From positions 248,001-312,000 of the forward strand of contig JACCEP010000004.1 of assembly GCA_013416395.1 (NCBI GenBank): 64,000 nt of DNA, given 5' to 3'. The translations under genes were made by a program, and so were the position numbers. This DNA comes from Alcaligenaceae bacterium (GTDB lineage Bacteria > Pseudomonadota > Gammaproteobacteria > Burkholderiales > Burkholderiaceae_B). The notes below the pieces were generated by a model that was not told where the DNA came from, did no database searches, and was given only the letters and a program-made list of their open reading frames with translations. Below are positions 49,248 to 57,886 of this stretch, piece by piece. How positions within the stretch are numbered: the stretch's first letter is position 1; each line of letters begins with the position of its first letter.

Positions 49248-50345
49248 TCAGTCGCTGTAACGTCCTGCGGCAAGTTGAAGTTCTGGTTCGGCCCCCAAAC
49301 CAGCAGCATCGGGTACATGTACCCAACCGTTTTCAATTGGCACGGTGTTGCCATAAGGTACATGTGAGAGCTCTACATAGAGACGCTCCAACGAAACCTC
49401 TTTTTCTTGTGCAGCAATTAGATGCAAGCTGGCCAGATAACCGGGACCGAAGAAAGCTACTTGTGGTGCACACACAACCGATGATCGGCTACAACGCTGG
49501 CTGATGTGCCAGGCGTCTGTCAGCCCCAATTTGATGACGCTGGGCTGAACATAGTTGATGGTATTTTCGTCGATCAAGCGCGTGAGCGCATAGGCGCTGC
49601 TGGCGTTTTCACCCACGGCCAGTGGAACTTCGCTGTGCTTTCCCAAACGCGCTAAAGCTTGATGGTCTTCGGGTGGCCAAAGAGGCTCTTCGATCCAGTA
49701 GGGGGTGTGCTCTGCCATGGCCGCGATTGCACTTTCAGCTTCGCGTGGCTGCCACGCGCAGTTAGTGTCAACCATGATGGGCGTATGTAGCCCTACTGCA
49801 CGGCGCACTGCTGCCAGTGACTGTGCAGTTTTCTCATGCAGCTTAACTTCTGTATAACCTTCTTCAAGTGCCTGAGTTGAAATGCTCGCAAGACGTTCCT
49901 CGTCTCCGTAGTACTGCAGCAGAGAGGCATAGACTCTGATGCGGTTCCTGCGTTTACCGCCAAGCAACTCATAAAGTGGAACACCAGCGCGTTTTGCCTT
50001 TAGGTCCCAGAGGGCGATATCAAGGCCTGCCAATGCGTGAATGACGGGGCCCGATCTACCCAGATTATGCAGGGCGCGTTGCATTGAGGGCAGCAGTTCT
50101 GCATCGCTGGCTTCTCGATCGCGGGCGAGTGGCTCGATAAGTTTTTCAAACACAGCGGCCAAGGCCCGAGGCTCGACGCAATAAGACTCTCCCCATGCAA
50201 CGGTTCCGTCTCGCGTTTTTACGCGAACTAAGGCACTGTCGAGCTTGTTGCGGGGTTTGCCTGCAAATAGCGGGGGCGGACTCCAGTGATGAAAAGGCAG
50301 ACGCATTGGAATGCACTCAACGGAAATTATGGCGTTTGCGGTCAT
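49248..50345 (-). CDS. Enolase-superfamily enzyme (mandelate racemase/muconate lactonizing group)
   Basis: Mg2+-dependent enzyme of 365 residues with the capping domain (1-125) and barrel. Metal ligands are Asp193 (MVDTNCAW), Glu219 (WIEEPLWPP) and Glu246 (AVGENAS). The usual catalytic Lys-x-Lys is seen as Lys168-Leu-His170 (TEVKLHE), so the second base is His, and the barrel's C-terminal His-Asp pair of mandelate racemase is not obvious. That suggests a dehydratase or epimerase of a sugar acid or similar compound. A TTG at 50348 precedes the ATG at 50345. The gene is divergent from a LysR regulator and followed by a Bug receptor. Confidence 0.87.
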   Translation of the reverse strand: MTANAIISVECIPMRLPFHHWSPPPLFAGKPRNKLDSALVRVKTRDGTVAWGESYCVEPRALAAVFEKLIEPLARDREASDAELLPSMQRALHNLGRSGPVIHALAGLDIALWDLKAKRAGVPLYELLGGKRRNRIRVYASLLQYYGDEERLASISTQALEEGYTEVKLHEKTAQSLAAVRRAVGLHTPIMVDTNCAWQPREAESAIAAMAEHTPYWIEEPLWPPEDHQALARLGKHSEVPLAVGENASSAYALTRLIDENTINYVQPSVIKLGLTDAWHISQRCSRSSVVCAPQVAFFGPGYLASLHLIAAQEKEVSLERLYVELSHVPYGNTVPIENGWVHVPDAAGLGAEPELQLAAGRYSD

Positions 50346-50459
50346 CAATTTAGCAACTCATGGTGTTGATGCGGAATATATGGATGGGTAGCCGTATTGT
50401 TTGCGGTAAGCTTAACTGTCGTCAAATAGATAGATTGGATTGTTCCATATCATTTTCGT

Positions 50460-51353
50460 ATGCTAAATCGCAAAGAGCTATCTCTGCTGCGGGCCATGTA
50501 CCGTCACGGTACCGTTACCGCGGCAGCTTCCTCTATTAATATGACTCAGCCAGCGGCAAGTGCATTGCTACGCGACATGGAGTCTCGGTTGGGTTTCGCG
50601 CTTTTTAGTCGTATGAACCGACGTCTACGCCTCACCAGTCAGGGGCATGCGCTCATGCCTGAGGTCTTTAATGCCTTGGCCGGTATAGAGGCGGTCGACA
50701 AGTTGGCGGGTGACATTCGCCAGGGCGCGACTACACGGTTGGTCATCGGGGCGGTTGCCATTACTGCTTCTAGCCTATTGCCCGCTGGGCTGGCATGCAT
50801 GCGTCAAAAGCATCCTGACGTTGCGGTCACCTTGCGAGCAGGTACTGCGCTGGAGATCATCGAGATGGCGGTGGATCACAGAATAGACATGGGTATCATC
50901 GTCAGTGCGGAGGAATGCCAGAAGCGAGTAGCCAGCAGTAAGCTTGCGCCATTAAGTCTGTGTGCCGTGATGCGAGACGATCATCCATGGGCCAGACGCC
51001 CTGCGCTGTCTCTGGAGATGGTTGTTAATTCCAGGCCTATTGTGCTGGGCACGGCGCTGCCCGCCGGAAGGGCGACCAAAGAAGAAATCGAGATGCGTGG
51101 TTTACCCTATCGGCCTCTCATAGAAGTTGCTCAATCCTCTGCCGCATGCGCTTTGGCTGCAGAAGGCTTGGGCGTTGCCATTGTCGAGAGTCTGGGGGCG
51201 CGATACGCTGAGCGCCAGGGTTTAGTGAGCCGTCAGCTACTGACGTTGAATTCGCTTTCTCTGATGATGGTTTGGCCGCAGGATCGCGTCATGAGTGCAG
51301 CCGCCGAAAGCTTATTGCTATGCATGACCACAGAAGCTAAAAATCGCCTCTAG
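50460..51353 (+). CDS. LysR-family transcriptional regulator
   Basis: LysR regulator of 297 residues with a clear HTH (LLRAMYRHGTVTAAASSINMT then QPAASALLRDMESRLG) and an effector domain from about residue 90. It is divergent from the enolase-superfamily gene with 114 bases between starts, the arrangement typical of a LysR protein activating its neighbour. It would thus control the enolase/Bug operon. No clear ribosome site is seen before the ATG. Confidence 0.88.
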   Translation: MLNRKELSLLRAMYRHGTVTAAASSINMTQPAASALLRDMESRLGFALFSRMNRRLRLTSQGHALMPEVFNALAGIEAVDKLAGDIRQGATTRLVIGAVAITASSLLPAGLACMRQKHPDVAVTLRAGTALEIIEMAVDHRIDMGIIVSAEECQKRVASSKLAPLSLCAVMRDDHPWARRPALSLEMVVNSRPIVLGTALPAGRATKEEIEMRGLPYRPLIEVAQSSAACALAAEGLGVAIVESLGARYAERQGLVSRQLLTLNSLSLMMVWPQDRVMSAAAESLLLCMTTEAKNRL

Positions 51354-51444
51354 ACGTTGGGGCCATACCGCTCCCAGTTCTTGCCACCTGCAGGATGTAC
51401 TCACTCTTTCCAGATAACACTTGTTAAGTTTACCTTTTAGTCTT

Positions 51445-51468
51445 AAGATAGTAATCAATTACTATCTT
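51445..51468. promoter_or_regulatory. Perfect palindromic operator of the TetR-type regulator
   Basis: AAGATAGTAAT at 51445-51455 and its exact complement ATTACTATCTT at 51458-51468 are separated by two bases. The site lies 15 bases before the TetR GTG, where it would overlap the promoter or transcript start. TetR-family proteins bind such 11-base inverted repeats, so autorepression of the whole efflux operon is expected. Confidence 0.75.
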
Positions 51469-51483
51469 TCGTAAAGGCAGACC

Positions 51484-52092
51484 GTGGACACACATTCAAA
51501 ACATCTTCCCGCCGACGAGCGTCGTGCAGTGACTGTCGAGTCTGTCGTGGCACTTGCTGGTACACAAAACCCCAGCGAGATCACCACAGCGGCAATTGCC
51601 AAGCACATGAATCTGACGCAAGGGGCGCTGTTCCGGCACTTTCCAAATAAAGAGGCCATCTGGCAGGCTGTGATGGAGTGGGTGGCCGATCGCCTTCTGG
51701 CCCGAATCGATCGCTCTGTAAAAGGTATTGAATCGCCTCTGGCAGCCATGGAGGCCATGTTCATGAGTCATATTGCATTTGTGGCTGAGCATCCTGGGGT
51801 TCCCAGAATGATGTTTGGAGAGCTTCAGCGTGCAGAGCCCACGCCCGCCAAAATCGTGGTGCAGGCGTTGATCAAACGCTACGGCGAGCGCCTGAGTCGA
51901 CTTCTTGACAGTGGCAAAGAAAATGGAGAGCTATCTCCATCACTGGATAACGAGGCAGCGGCCACGCTGTTCATTGGAACTATTCAGGGCTTGATCATGC
52001 AGTCGCTGCTGGCGGGCGACGTAGAACGCATTCGCCGCGACGCGCCCAAGGTGTTTGCCATCTATAGGCGCGGCATCGAGAGAGCGCAATGA
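51484..52092 (+). CDS. TetR-family transcriptional repressor
   Basis: Repressor of 202 residues starting at GTG, with AAAGG before it. The HTH ITTAAIAKHMNLTQGALFRH followed by FPNKEAIW is canonical, and a helical ligand-binding domain follows. The stop codon overlaps the adaptor gene's start (ATGA), so it is the first gene of the efflux operon. A perfect 11-base palindrome sits just upstream. Ligands that relieve repression are probably transported substances. Confidence 0.92.
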   Translation: MDTHSKHLPADERRAVTVESVVALAGTQNPSEITTAAIAKHMNLTQGALFRHFPNKEAIWQAVMEWVADRLLARIDRSVKGIESPLAAMEAMFMSHIAFVAEHPGVPRMMFGELQRAEPTPAKIVVQALIKRYGERLSRLLDSGKENGELSPSLDNEAAATLFIGTIQGLIMQSLLAGDVERIRRDAPKVFAIYRRGIERAQ

Positions 52093-53240
52093 AAAAATTT
52101 CCCTTGCAAGGACGCACACTGGCCCTTTTGGCTGTCATCGTGCCGTTGCTTGTGTTGTTCATCTATGTAGGCTTTCGGTCGGGGCCGCTCGCGCCCGTGG
52201 CCGTCACCGTCGCGGATGTTGAGTCACGCGCACTGCAGCCCGCGCTGTTCGGCATCGGTACAGTGGAGGCACGCTATACCTACAAAATTGGGCCAACATT
52301 TGCCGGCCGTGTCAAAAGTCTCGATGTACATGTAGGCGATCAGGTTAGTGCCGGGCAAGTGCTCGGTGAAATGGATCCGATCGATCTCGATGACCGTGTG
52401 CGTTCACTGGACTCTGCCCTCAAACGGGCGCAGGCCGTATTGCGCGAGGCAGAGGCGCGTCACACCTATGCCCTCAGCCAGGCCAGCCGCTATAAAAAGC
52501 TTTTTGATGCCCGATCGACCAGCGAAGAAACCCTTTCTACCAAACGCCAAGAGTTGCGCGTTGCTGAAGCGTCACTTTCAGCCGCAAGCGAAGATCTCGC
52601 CCGCACGCGCGCTGATCGTGATGGGGCGACGGCGCAGCGAAACAGCCTGCGCCTGATCGCGCCGGTGGATGGTGTGGTGGCACTGCGGGATGCCGACCCG
52701 GGGACAACGATTGTCGCCGGGCAAGCCGTGGTCGAAATCATTGATCCCAAGAGCCTGTGGGTCAACGTACGTTTTGACCAAATTAGTGCCTTGGGGTTGG
52801 CAGGTGATCTGCCGGCGCACATTGTGCTGCGCTCGCGTGATGGCCAAACTTTGAAGGGCAGAGTGCTGCGTGTGGAGCCCAAGGCCGATGCGGTCACTGA
52901 AGAGATGTTGGCTAAGGTAGTGTTTGACGCTCCGCCCAAGCCCTTGCCGCCTATAGGAGAGTTGGCTGAAGTTACGGTTGATCTTCCTGCTTTGCCCGCT
53001 ACGCCTGTTATTGCCAATGCCGCCGTGCGGCGTGACGGCGACAAGATCGGTATCTGGCGTATTGCCGACGGCGGCTTACATTTTGTGCCGATCAAACTCG
53101 GTGCGACCGACTTAAATGGCCTGGTGCAAGTGCGTGAAGGCCTCGCGGTGGGTGACCAGATCGTGCTCTATAGCGAACAAACACTCACAAGCCGAAGCCG
53201 CTTCAATGTCGTTGACCGCATATCAGGAGTGCCACAATGA
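52089..53240 (+). CDS. Periplasmic adaptor of a tripartite ABC efflux system (HlyD/MacA-type)
   Basis: Membrane-fusion protein of 383 residues: one N-terminal membrane anchor (residues 9-28), a lipoyl-like half (VGDQVSAGQVLGEMDP), a coiled-coil hairpin around 95-175 (RAQAVLREAEARHTYALSQA and onward), the second lipoyl half ([20 protein letters not shown]) and a beta-barrel. It links the inner-membrane ABC permease to the outer-membrane channel encoded downstream. It overlaps both flanking genes by four bases. Confidence 0.9.
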   Translation: MKKFPLQGRTLALLAVIVPLLVLFIYVGFRSGPLAPVAVTVADVESRALQPALFGIGTVEARYTYKIGPTFAGRVKSLDVHVGDQVSAGQVLGEMDPIDLDDRVRSLDSALKRAQAVLREAEARHTYALSQASRYKKLFDARSTSEETLSTKRQELRVAEASLSAASEDLARTRADRDGATAQRNSLRLIAPVDGVVALRDADPGTTIVAGQAVVEIIDPKSLWVNVRFDQISALGLAGDLPAHIVLRSRDGQTLKGRVLRVEPKADAVTEEMLAKVVFDAPPKPLPPIGELAEVTVDLPALPATPVIANAAVRRDGDKIGIWRIADGGLHFVPIKLGATDLNGLVQVREGLAVGDQIVLYSEQTLTSRSRFNVVDRISGVPQ

Positions 53241-54442
53241 TTAGCCTGGCTGGGCGCGACATACTGCATTCATGGGGAAAGTTTGTCTTTACGGGCATAG
53301 GTCTGGGCTTGCTGATTGGCGTCACACTGGTCATGGCGGGGGTGTACCGAGGCATGGTGGATGACGGCAAGGCCTTGCTCGACAATAGTGGGGCTGACCT
53401 CTGGGTAGTGCAGCAAGACACATTGGGCCCTTACGCCGAGCCTTCTAGCGTAAACGATGACGTGTATCGTACTGTTCTGGCCATGCCGGGCGTGGCCCAG
53501 GCCGCAAACATTACCTACCTGACCATGCAGGTGCGCAAGGGCGAAAACGACGTGCGGGCCATGATTGTTGGCATTGCACCTGGCCAATTGGGGGCGACCC
53601 CTGGCTGGCCGCCGTATCTCGTTGCGGGTCGTCAGATCACGCGAGGCCACTACGAGGCTGTGGCTGACATCGCGGCCGGCTTCAAGCTGGGCGAACGTAT
53701 AGTCATACGCCGCAATCAGTACACCATTGTAGGATTGACCCGACGCATGGTGTCGACCAGCGGCGACCCTATGGTGTTTATTCCGCTCAAGGACGCGCAA
53801 GAGGCGCAGTTTCTCAAAGACAACGACGCCATCTGGCGCAGCCGACGCCGCACTGAGGCCAACCCGGCCTTCAATCGACCCGGTGTGCCAGGTTTGCTCG
53901 AGGCTGTGATTGCCTCGCAAAGCACTAATGCATTTGTTAACGCCGTATTGGTCACGCTACAGCCAGGCCACGACCCCGATGACGTGGCCCAATCTATACG
54001 ACGCTGGAAGCGTTTAACTGTTTATACCCGGGCTGAAATGGAGGGCATTCTTGTTGGCAAGCTAATCGCCACCTCGGCCAGGCAAATAGGTATGTTTCTG
54101 GTGATCCTGGCCATCGTGAGCGCGGCGATTGTTGCCTTCATCATCTACTCGCTCACCATGGACAAAATACGCGAGATCGCGGTGCTAAAGCTTATCGGCA
54201 CGCGCAATCGAACCATCGCTGCCATGATTATGCAGCAGGCTCTAGCTCTGGGCGTGATTGGTTTCGTCGTCGGCAAAATTACTGCTACCTTTTCCGCGCC
54301 CATATTTCCCAAGTACGTATTGCTGATGCCAGTCGATTCCATCGCCGGTTTCTTTGCCGTGCTTGTGATTTGTGTACTGGCCAGCCTGGTCGCCATACGC
54401 ATGGCGCTCAAGGTCGATCCGGCTGAAGCCATTGGAGGTTGA
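53237..54442 (+). CDS. ABC transporter permease (FtsX/MacB/DevC type)
   Basis: Inner-membrane permease of 401 residues with one N-terminal membrane segment, a large periplasmic domain (residues about 45-270), and three C-terminal segments ending in MALKVDPAEAIGG, the classic FtsX-domain end. The layout resembles MacB without its ATPase domain, which is encoded separately by the next gene, as in DevBCA or LolCDE systems. The start overlaps the adaptor stop codon by four bases. Confidence 0.9.
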   Translation: MISLAGRDILHSWGKFVFTGIGLGLLIGVTLVMAGVYRGMVDDGKALLDNSGADLWVVQQDTLGPYAEPSSVNDDVYRTVLAMPGVAQAANITYLTMQVRKGENDVRAMIVGIAPGQLGATPGWPPYLVAGRQITRGHYEAVADIAAGFKLGERIVIRRNQYTIVGLTRRMVSTSGDPMVFIPLKDAQEAQFLKDNDAIWRSRRRTEANPAFNRPGVPGLLEAVIASQSTNAFVNAVLVTLQPGHDPDDVAQSIRRWKRLTVYTRAEMEGILVGKLIATSARQIGMFLVILAIVSAAIVAFIIYSLTMDKIREIAVLKLIGTRNRTIAAMIMQQALALGVIGFVVGKITATFSAPIFPKYVLLMPVDSIAGFFAVLVICVLASLVAIRMALKVDPAEAIGG

Positions 54443-54443
54443 G

Positions 54444-55154
54444 ATGAGTGGTCGAGGAATTCGCATCGAAGGCGTGCGCAAGCGTTACGGCCAGGGCGAC
54501 ACGGCTGTAGACGCTTTAAAGAGTGTGGACATGCTGGTAGCACCGGGCGAAGTAGTGGGTTTGATTGGCCCTTCAGGGTCGGGCAAAAGCACGTTGCTCA
54601 AATGCCTGGGCGCCGTCACTGACCCGACGGGCGGTCGCATGACGCTGGGTGACGACGTTATCTATGACGATGGCTGGAAGGTGCGTGATCTGCGTGCGCT
54701 AAGGCGTGACAAGATTGGGTTTGTGTTTCAGGCACCGTATTTAATCCCTTTTCTTGACGTTACCGATAACGTGGCGTTGCTGCCGATGCTGGCCGGCGTA
54801 AACAATACAGAATCGCGGGCCAAGGCGCTGGAGCTACTTACTGCACTTGATGTGCAGCACCGGGCGCGTGCCATGCCTTCACAGCTTTCGGGTGGGGAGC
54901 AGCAAAGGGTAGCCATTGCTCGAGGCCTGGTGAACCGTCCACCGGTGATTCTGGCCGACGAGCCCACGGCCCCGTTGGACTCTGTACGTGCCATGGCCGT
55001 TATACGCATTCTCAACGAAATGGCACGCAAGTATCAGACCGCCGTCATTGTGGTGACTCACGATGAAAAAATCATTCCTACCTTCAAGCGTATTTATCAC
55101 ATCCGCGACGGCGTGACCCACGAAGAAGTTGGCCAAGGATTGGGTTTCGAATGA
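54444..55154 (+). CDS. ABC transporter ATP-binding protein (LolD/MacB-ATPase type)
   Basis: ATPase of 236 residues. It has Walker [10 protein letters not shown] near residue 42, the signature [15 protein letters not shown] near 145, Walker [13 protein letters not shown] (with a Pro-Leu-Asp ending where Ala-Leu-Asp or Gly-Asn-Leu is more usual) and the switch His in VTHDEK. GGAGGTTGAG precedes the ATG at 54444; the longer frame back to 54372 overlaps the permease and is not used. It powers the efflux pump formed with the two upstream proteins. Confidence 0.93.
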   Translation: MSGRGIRIEGVRKRYGQGDTAVDALKSVDMLVAPGEVVGLIGPSGSGKSTLLKCLGAVTDPTGGRMTLGDDVIYDDGWKVRDLRALRRDKIGFVFQAPYLIPFLDVTDNVALLPMLAGVNNTESRAKALELLTALDVQHRARAMPSQLSGGEQQRVAIARGLVNRPPVILADEPTAPLDSVRAMAVIRILNEMARKYQTAVIVVTHDEKIIPTFKRIYHIRDGVTHEEVGQGLGFE

Positions 55155-55257
55155 TTCAGCCATGGGATTTCAGGAGCGTGACATGATCCGCAGCAACGCT
55201 GGCACCTGTTCAGACATAGCCCTCAGCATGAATGAACCTCTTTCGCAGGGTGTTTCC

Positions 55258-56769
55258 ATGAAGCACGCCAAACGATCCCACCACGCAGTCAGGCCTGCGC
55301 GCCGACCTGCCACTTCGTTACTGATGGCAGGGATGGTGGCAGTGGGTTTAGCAGGCTGTGCAGTAGGGCCTGATTTTCAGCGCCCGGCCGCACCCGAGGT
55401 GGCGCAATACACGCCGACCTCAGTGGCAAGCCAAACCGTGTCCGCACCTACGCAATTGGGCGAAGCGCAACGCATGGTAGACGTAACGTCAATTGAAGCA
55501 CAGTGGTGGCGTAGTCTGGGTTCTTCTGCGCTCAATCAGTTGATTGATGAGGCGTTTAAGGCCAGCCCTACGCTGGCAGCAGTTAGCGCCAACTTGCGCG
55601 AGGCGCAAGAGCGTTTTGCTGCACGTGAGGGCTCGACGCTATACCCTCAGGTGGACGCGGCTCTGGGTGGGCAGCGTCAGCAGACCAGCCCCAGCAGCCA
55701 AGGCTTAAGCGGGGACACACGCCGATTTAGCCTGTATAACGCCAGCGTCGGTGTGCATTACAACTTTGATCTGGCTGGCGGTAACCGTCGCGCACTCGAA
55801 GCGCTGGCCGCCCGCACCGACTACCGCCTCTATGAGCTGAATGCAGCGCGCCTTACCCTGGCTGGAAATATTGCCACCGCCGCCATCACCCGTGCGCGAC
55901 TTGCCGCGCAAATGGAAACCACTACTGCGATTTTGAATGCGCAAGATGAACAACTGCGAATGGCCCGTACGCGCGTGCGACTCGGTCAGGCCACGCCCGA
56001 TGAGGTGTCGAACCTGCAAACCGAGGCAGAACAAACCCGTGCCGAGCTGCCAGCCCTGCGCAAGCAACTTCAACAAACCGAACATCTGCTGTCAGTGCTG
56101 GCCGGGCGCTCTCCCGGTGCGGGCGGTATCCCGGCCTTTGTGCTGAGTGATTTCACGCTGCCTGCCGAGCTGCCGTTGATCGTGCCTTCAGAACTGGTGC
56201 GGCGTCGGCCAGATATTCAGGCGGCTGAGGCCTTGCTGCATGCCGCGAATGCTGACTATGGCGTGGCTGTTGCCAACCTGTACCCACAGCTAAATCTAAG
56301 CGCCAATATTGGTTCTCAGGCGTTGACCACGGGGGCCCTGTTCGGTGCGGGTTCAGCTGTATGGAGTCTGATTGGCCAGCTCACCCAACCCTTGTTCAAT
56401 CCAGGGCTACCCGCTGAAAAGCGTGCTGCGCTCGCTGCATTTGATGCCGCTGCCGCCAACTACCAAAGTGTGGTGCTGGAGTCTTTACGCGATGTGGCTG
56501 ACACCTTGCGCGCTGTGGAAAACGATGCGCAAACGTTAAAGGCTCTTGCCACCGCGAATGTAGCCGCACAAGCTTCCCTCAATTCGGCCCAACGGCAATA
56601 TCAGTTGGGTGCCACCAGCTACCTGGCATTGCTCATTGCGCAACAACAGGCGCAAAAGGTGCAGATTAGCCTGGCTGCAGCACAGGCACAGCGCCTGACC
56701 GACAACGTGGCTTTGTATCAGGCGCTGGGAGGTGGGGCGAACGAGGCAGCTGACTCGATGACACGATGA
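55258..56769 (+). CDS. Outer-membrane efflux lipoprotein (NodT/OprM family)
   Basis: TolC-like outer-membrane channel that completes the tripartite pump. A lipoprotein signal peptide ends in LAGC with Cys34 when counted from the ATG at 55258, followed by AVGPDFQRPAAPEV, the standard NodT start. Two repeated helical-hairpin halves follow (NQLIDEAFKASPTLAAVSANLREAQ and DIQAAEALLHAANADYGVA, both shown in part). A better ribosome site (CAGGAGCG) precedes an alternative ATG at 55183, which would add 25 residues to the signal region. It is the fifth gene of the operon. Confidence 0.9.
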   Translation: MKHAKRSHHAVRPARRPATSLLMAGMVAVGLAGCAVGPDFQRPAAPEVAQYTPTSVASQTVSAPTQLGEAQRMVDVTSIEAQWWRSLGSSALNQLIDEAFKASPTLAAVSANLREAQERFAAREGSTLYPQVDAALGGQRQQTSPSSQGLSGDTRRFSLYNASVGVHYNFDLAGGNRRALEALAARTDYRLYELNAARLTLAGNIATAAITRARLAAQMETTTAILNAQDEQLRMARTRVRLGQATPDEVSNLQTEAEQTRAELPALRKQLQQTEHLLSVLAGRSPGAGGIPAFVLSDFTLPAELPLIVPSELVRRRPDIQAAEALLHAANADYGVAVANLYPQLNLSANIGSQALTTGALFGAGSAVWSLIGQLTQPLFNPGLPAEKRAALAAFDAAAANYQSVVLESLRDVADTLRAVENDAQTLKALATANVAAQASLNSAQRQYQLGATSYLALLIAQQQAQKVQISLAAAQAQRLTDNVALYQALGGGANEAADSMTR

Positions 56770-56905
56770 GAGAAGCACCTTAGTGTGGTGACTGCCTCAG
56801 TTGCATGACTGGGGCGAGGAATATGCACGGTATCTTGTGTGTTGTTGGTAATTTATCACTGTGCCTTCCACCTCAATGATGCGAGATCCTACTCAGATTG
56901 GCAGT

Positions 56906-57886
56906 CTATTGCTCGATTTTGCCGTCGGCGATGGCTATGTCCTTAAAGCCATCTTTATCGTGGAGGACGAATACGGCATCCATACCCCGTTCCTGCGCCA
57001 TTTTTACGCCCGCCTCTTCACCCAGCACCAGCAAGGCCGTGGCCCAGGCGTCTGCCAGCATGCAGCTGGATGCAACCACAGAGACGGCAGCGAGCCGGTT
57101 CGACAAGGGCTCTTGCAGCGCACTGTTCATGGTGTGTGTGTACGACTTGCCCTCATGCTTAACCCAGTGACGGTAATCGCCTGAGGTTGCTATGGCTGCG
57201 TCGGAAAGCGTCATGACGCTCATTACTTCACGAATATGGCGGACCGGCTTTTCTATGGCTACAGACCACGGGTTGCCATCGGGTTTCATACCGCGTGCGC
57301 GCATCTCGCCGTCAATACCCACCAGATAACAGGTAATGCCAAGGCGCTCAAGGCAGCGGCCCAGTTGATCGACGCCGTAACCTTTGGCGATGCCCGAGAG
57401 GTCTAGTGTGATGGCCGCTCGCATGCGAACCTGGCGTTCTGCAGGATTCAATTCCAGAACTTCCGTGGCAGGGCGGTGAGCTTGACTTTTCAAAGCGTTA
57501 ATTTGCTGTGCGTCTCTCAGCCCTTTACCGGGCCCAAAGCCCCATGCATGCACCAAACCACCCACGCCGATGTCGAACGCCCCTTGCGACTGTCGGCTGA
57601 CCAGAAGGGCAGTCTCGAGTACGGTGAATAGTTCTTTTGGCATCGTCAGCCATTCATTTTCAGGCGCACTGTTCAAGCGGTTCAGATCAGAGTCTGGCTT
57701 CCAGTTGGACATCTGCCTGTCCACCCTGTCTACCTCTGCAAATAGCTTGGCGTTGACGCAAGCCTCATCGATGCCTGCGGCGGCATAAAACACGGCGCTG
57801 TATCGGGTGCCCATGGTTTCGCCGTGCAGGTTGTAGCGTTGCAAGGTATATGCCGATAGGGCAGGCACATCAGAAAACGTCTTCAC
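56906..57886 (-). CDS. apbE: FAD:protein FMN transferase (ApbE)
   Basis: ApbE flavinyl transferase of 326 residues that attaches FMN from FAD to Ser/Thr of extracytoplasmic redox proteins. Family landmarks are GETMGTRYSA at the start, VDRQMSNWKPDSDLNRLN, FDIGVGGLVHAWGFG, LDLSGIAKGYGVDQLG, and YTHTMN toward the C-terminus, with the metal-binding Asp/Thr region SCMLADAWATAL. No obvious lipobox or signal peptide is visible from the chosen GTG at 57886, which overlaps the preceding gene's end by 17 bases and has CAGGGA before it; a longer frame to 58006 exists. Its probable substrate is the DUF2271 protein encoded two genes upstream. Confidence 0.9.
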   Translation of the reverse strand: MKTFSDVPALSAYTLQRYNLHGETMGTRYSAVFYAAAGIDEACVNAKLFAEVDRVDRQMSNWKPDSDLNRLNSAPENEWLTMPKELFTVLETALLVSRQSQGAFDIGVGGLVHAWGFGPGKGLRDAQQINALKSQAHRPATEVLELNPAERQVRMRAAITLDLSGIAKGYGVDQLGRCLERLGITCYLVGIDGEMRARGMKPDGNPWSVAIEKPVRHIREVMSVMTLSDAAIATSGDYRHWVKHEGKSYTHTMNSALQEPLSNRLAAVSVVASSCMLADAWATALLVLGEEAGVKMAQERGMDAVFVLHDKDGFKDIAIADGKIEQ

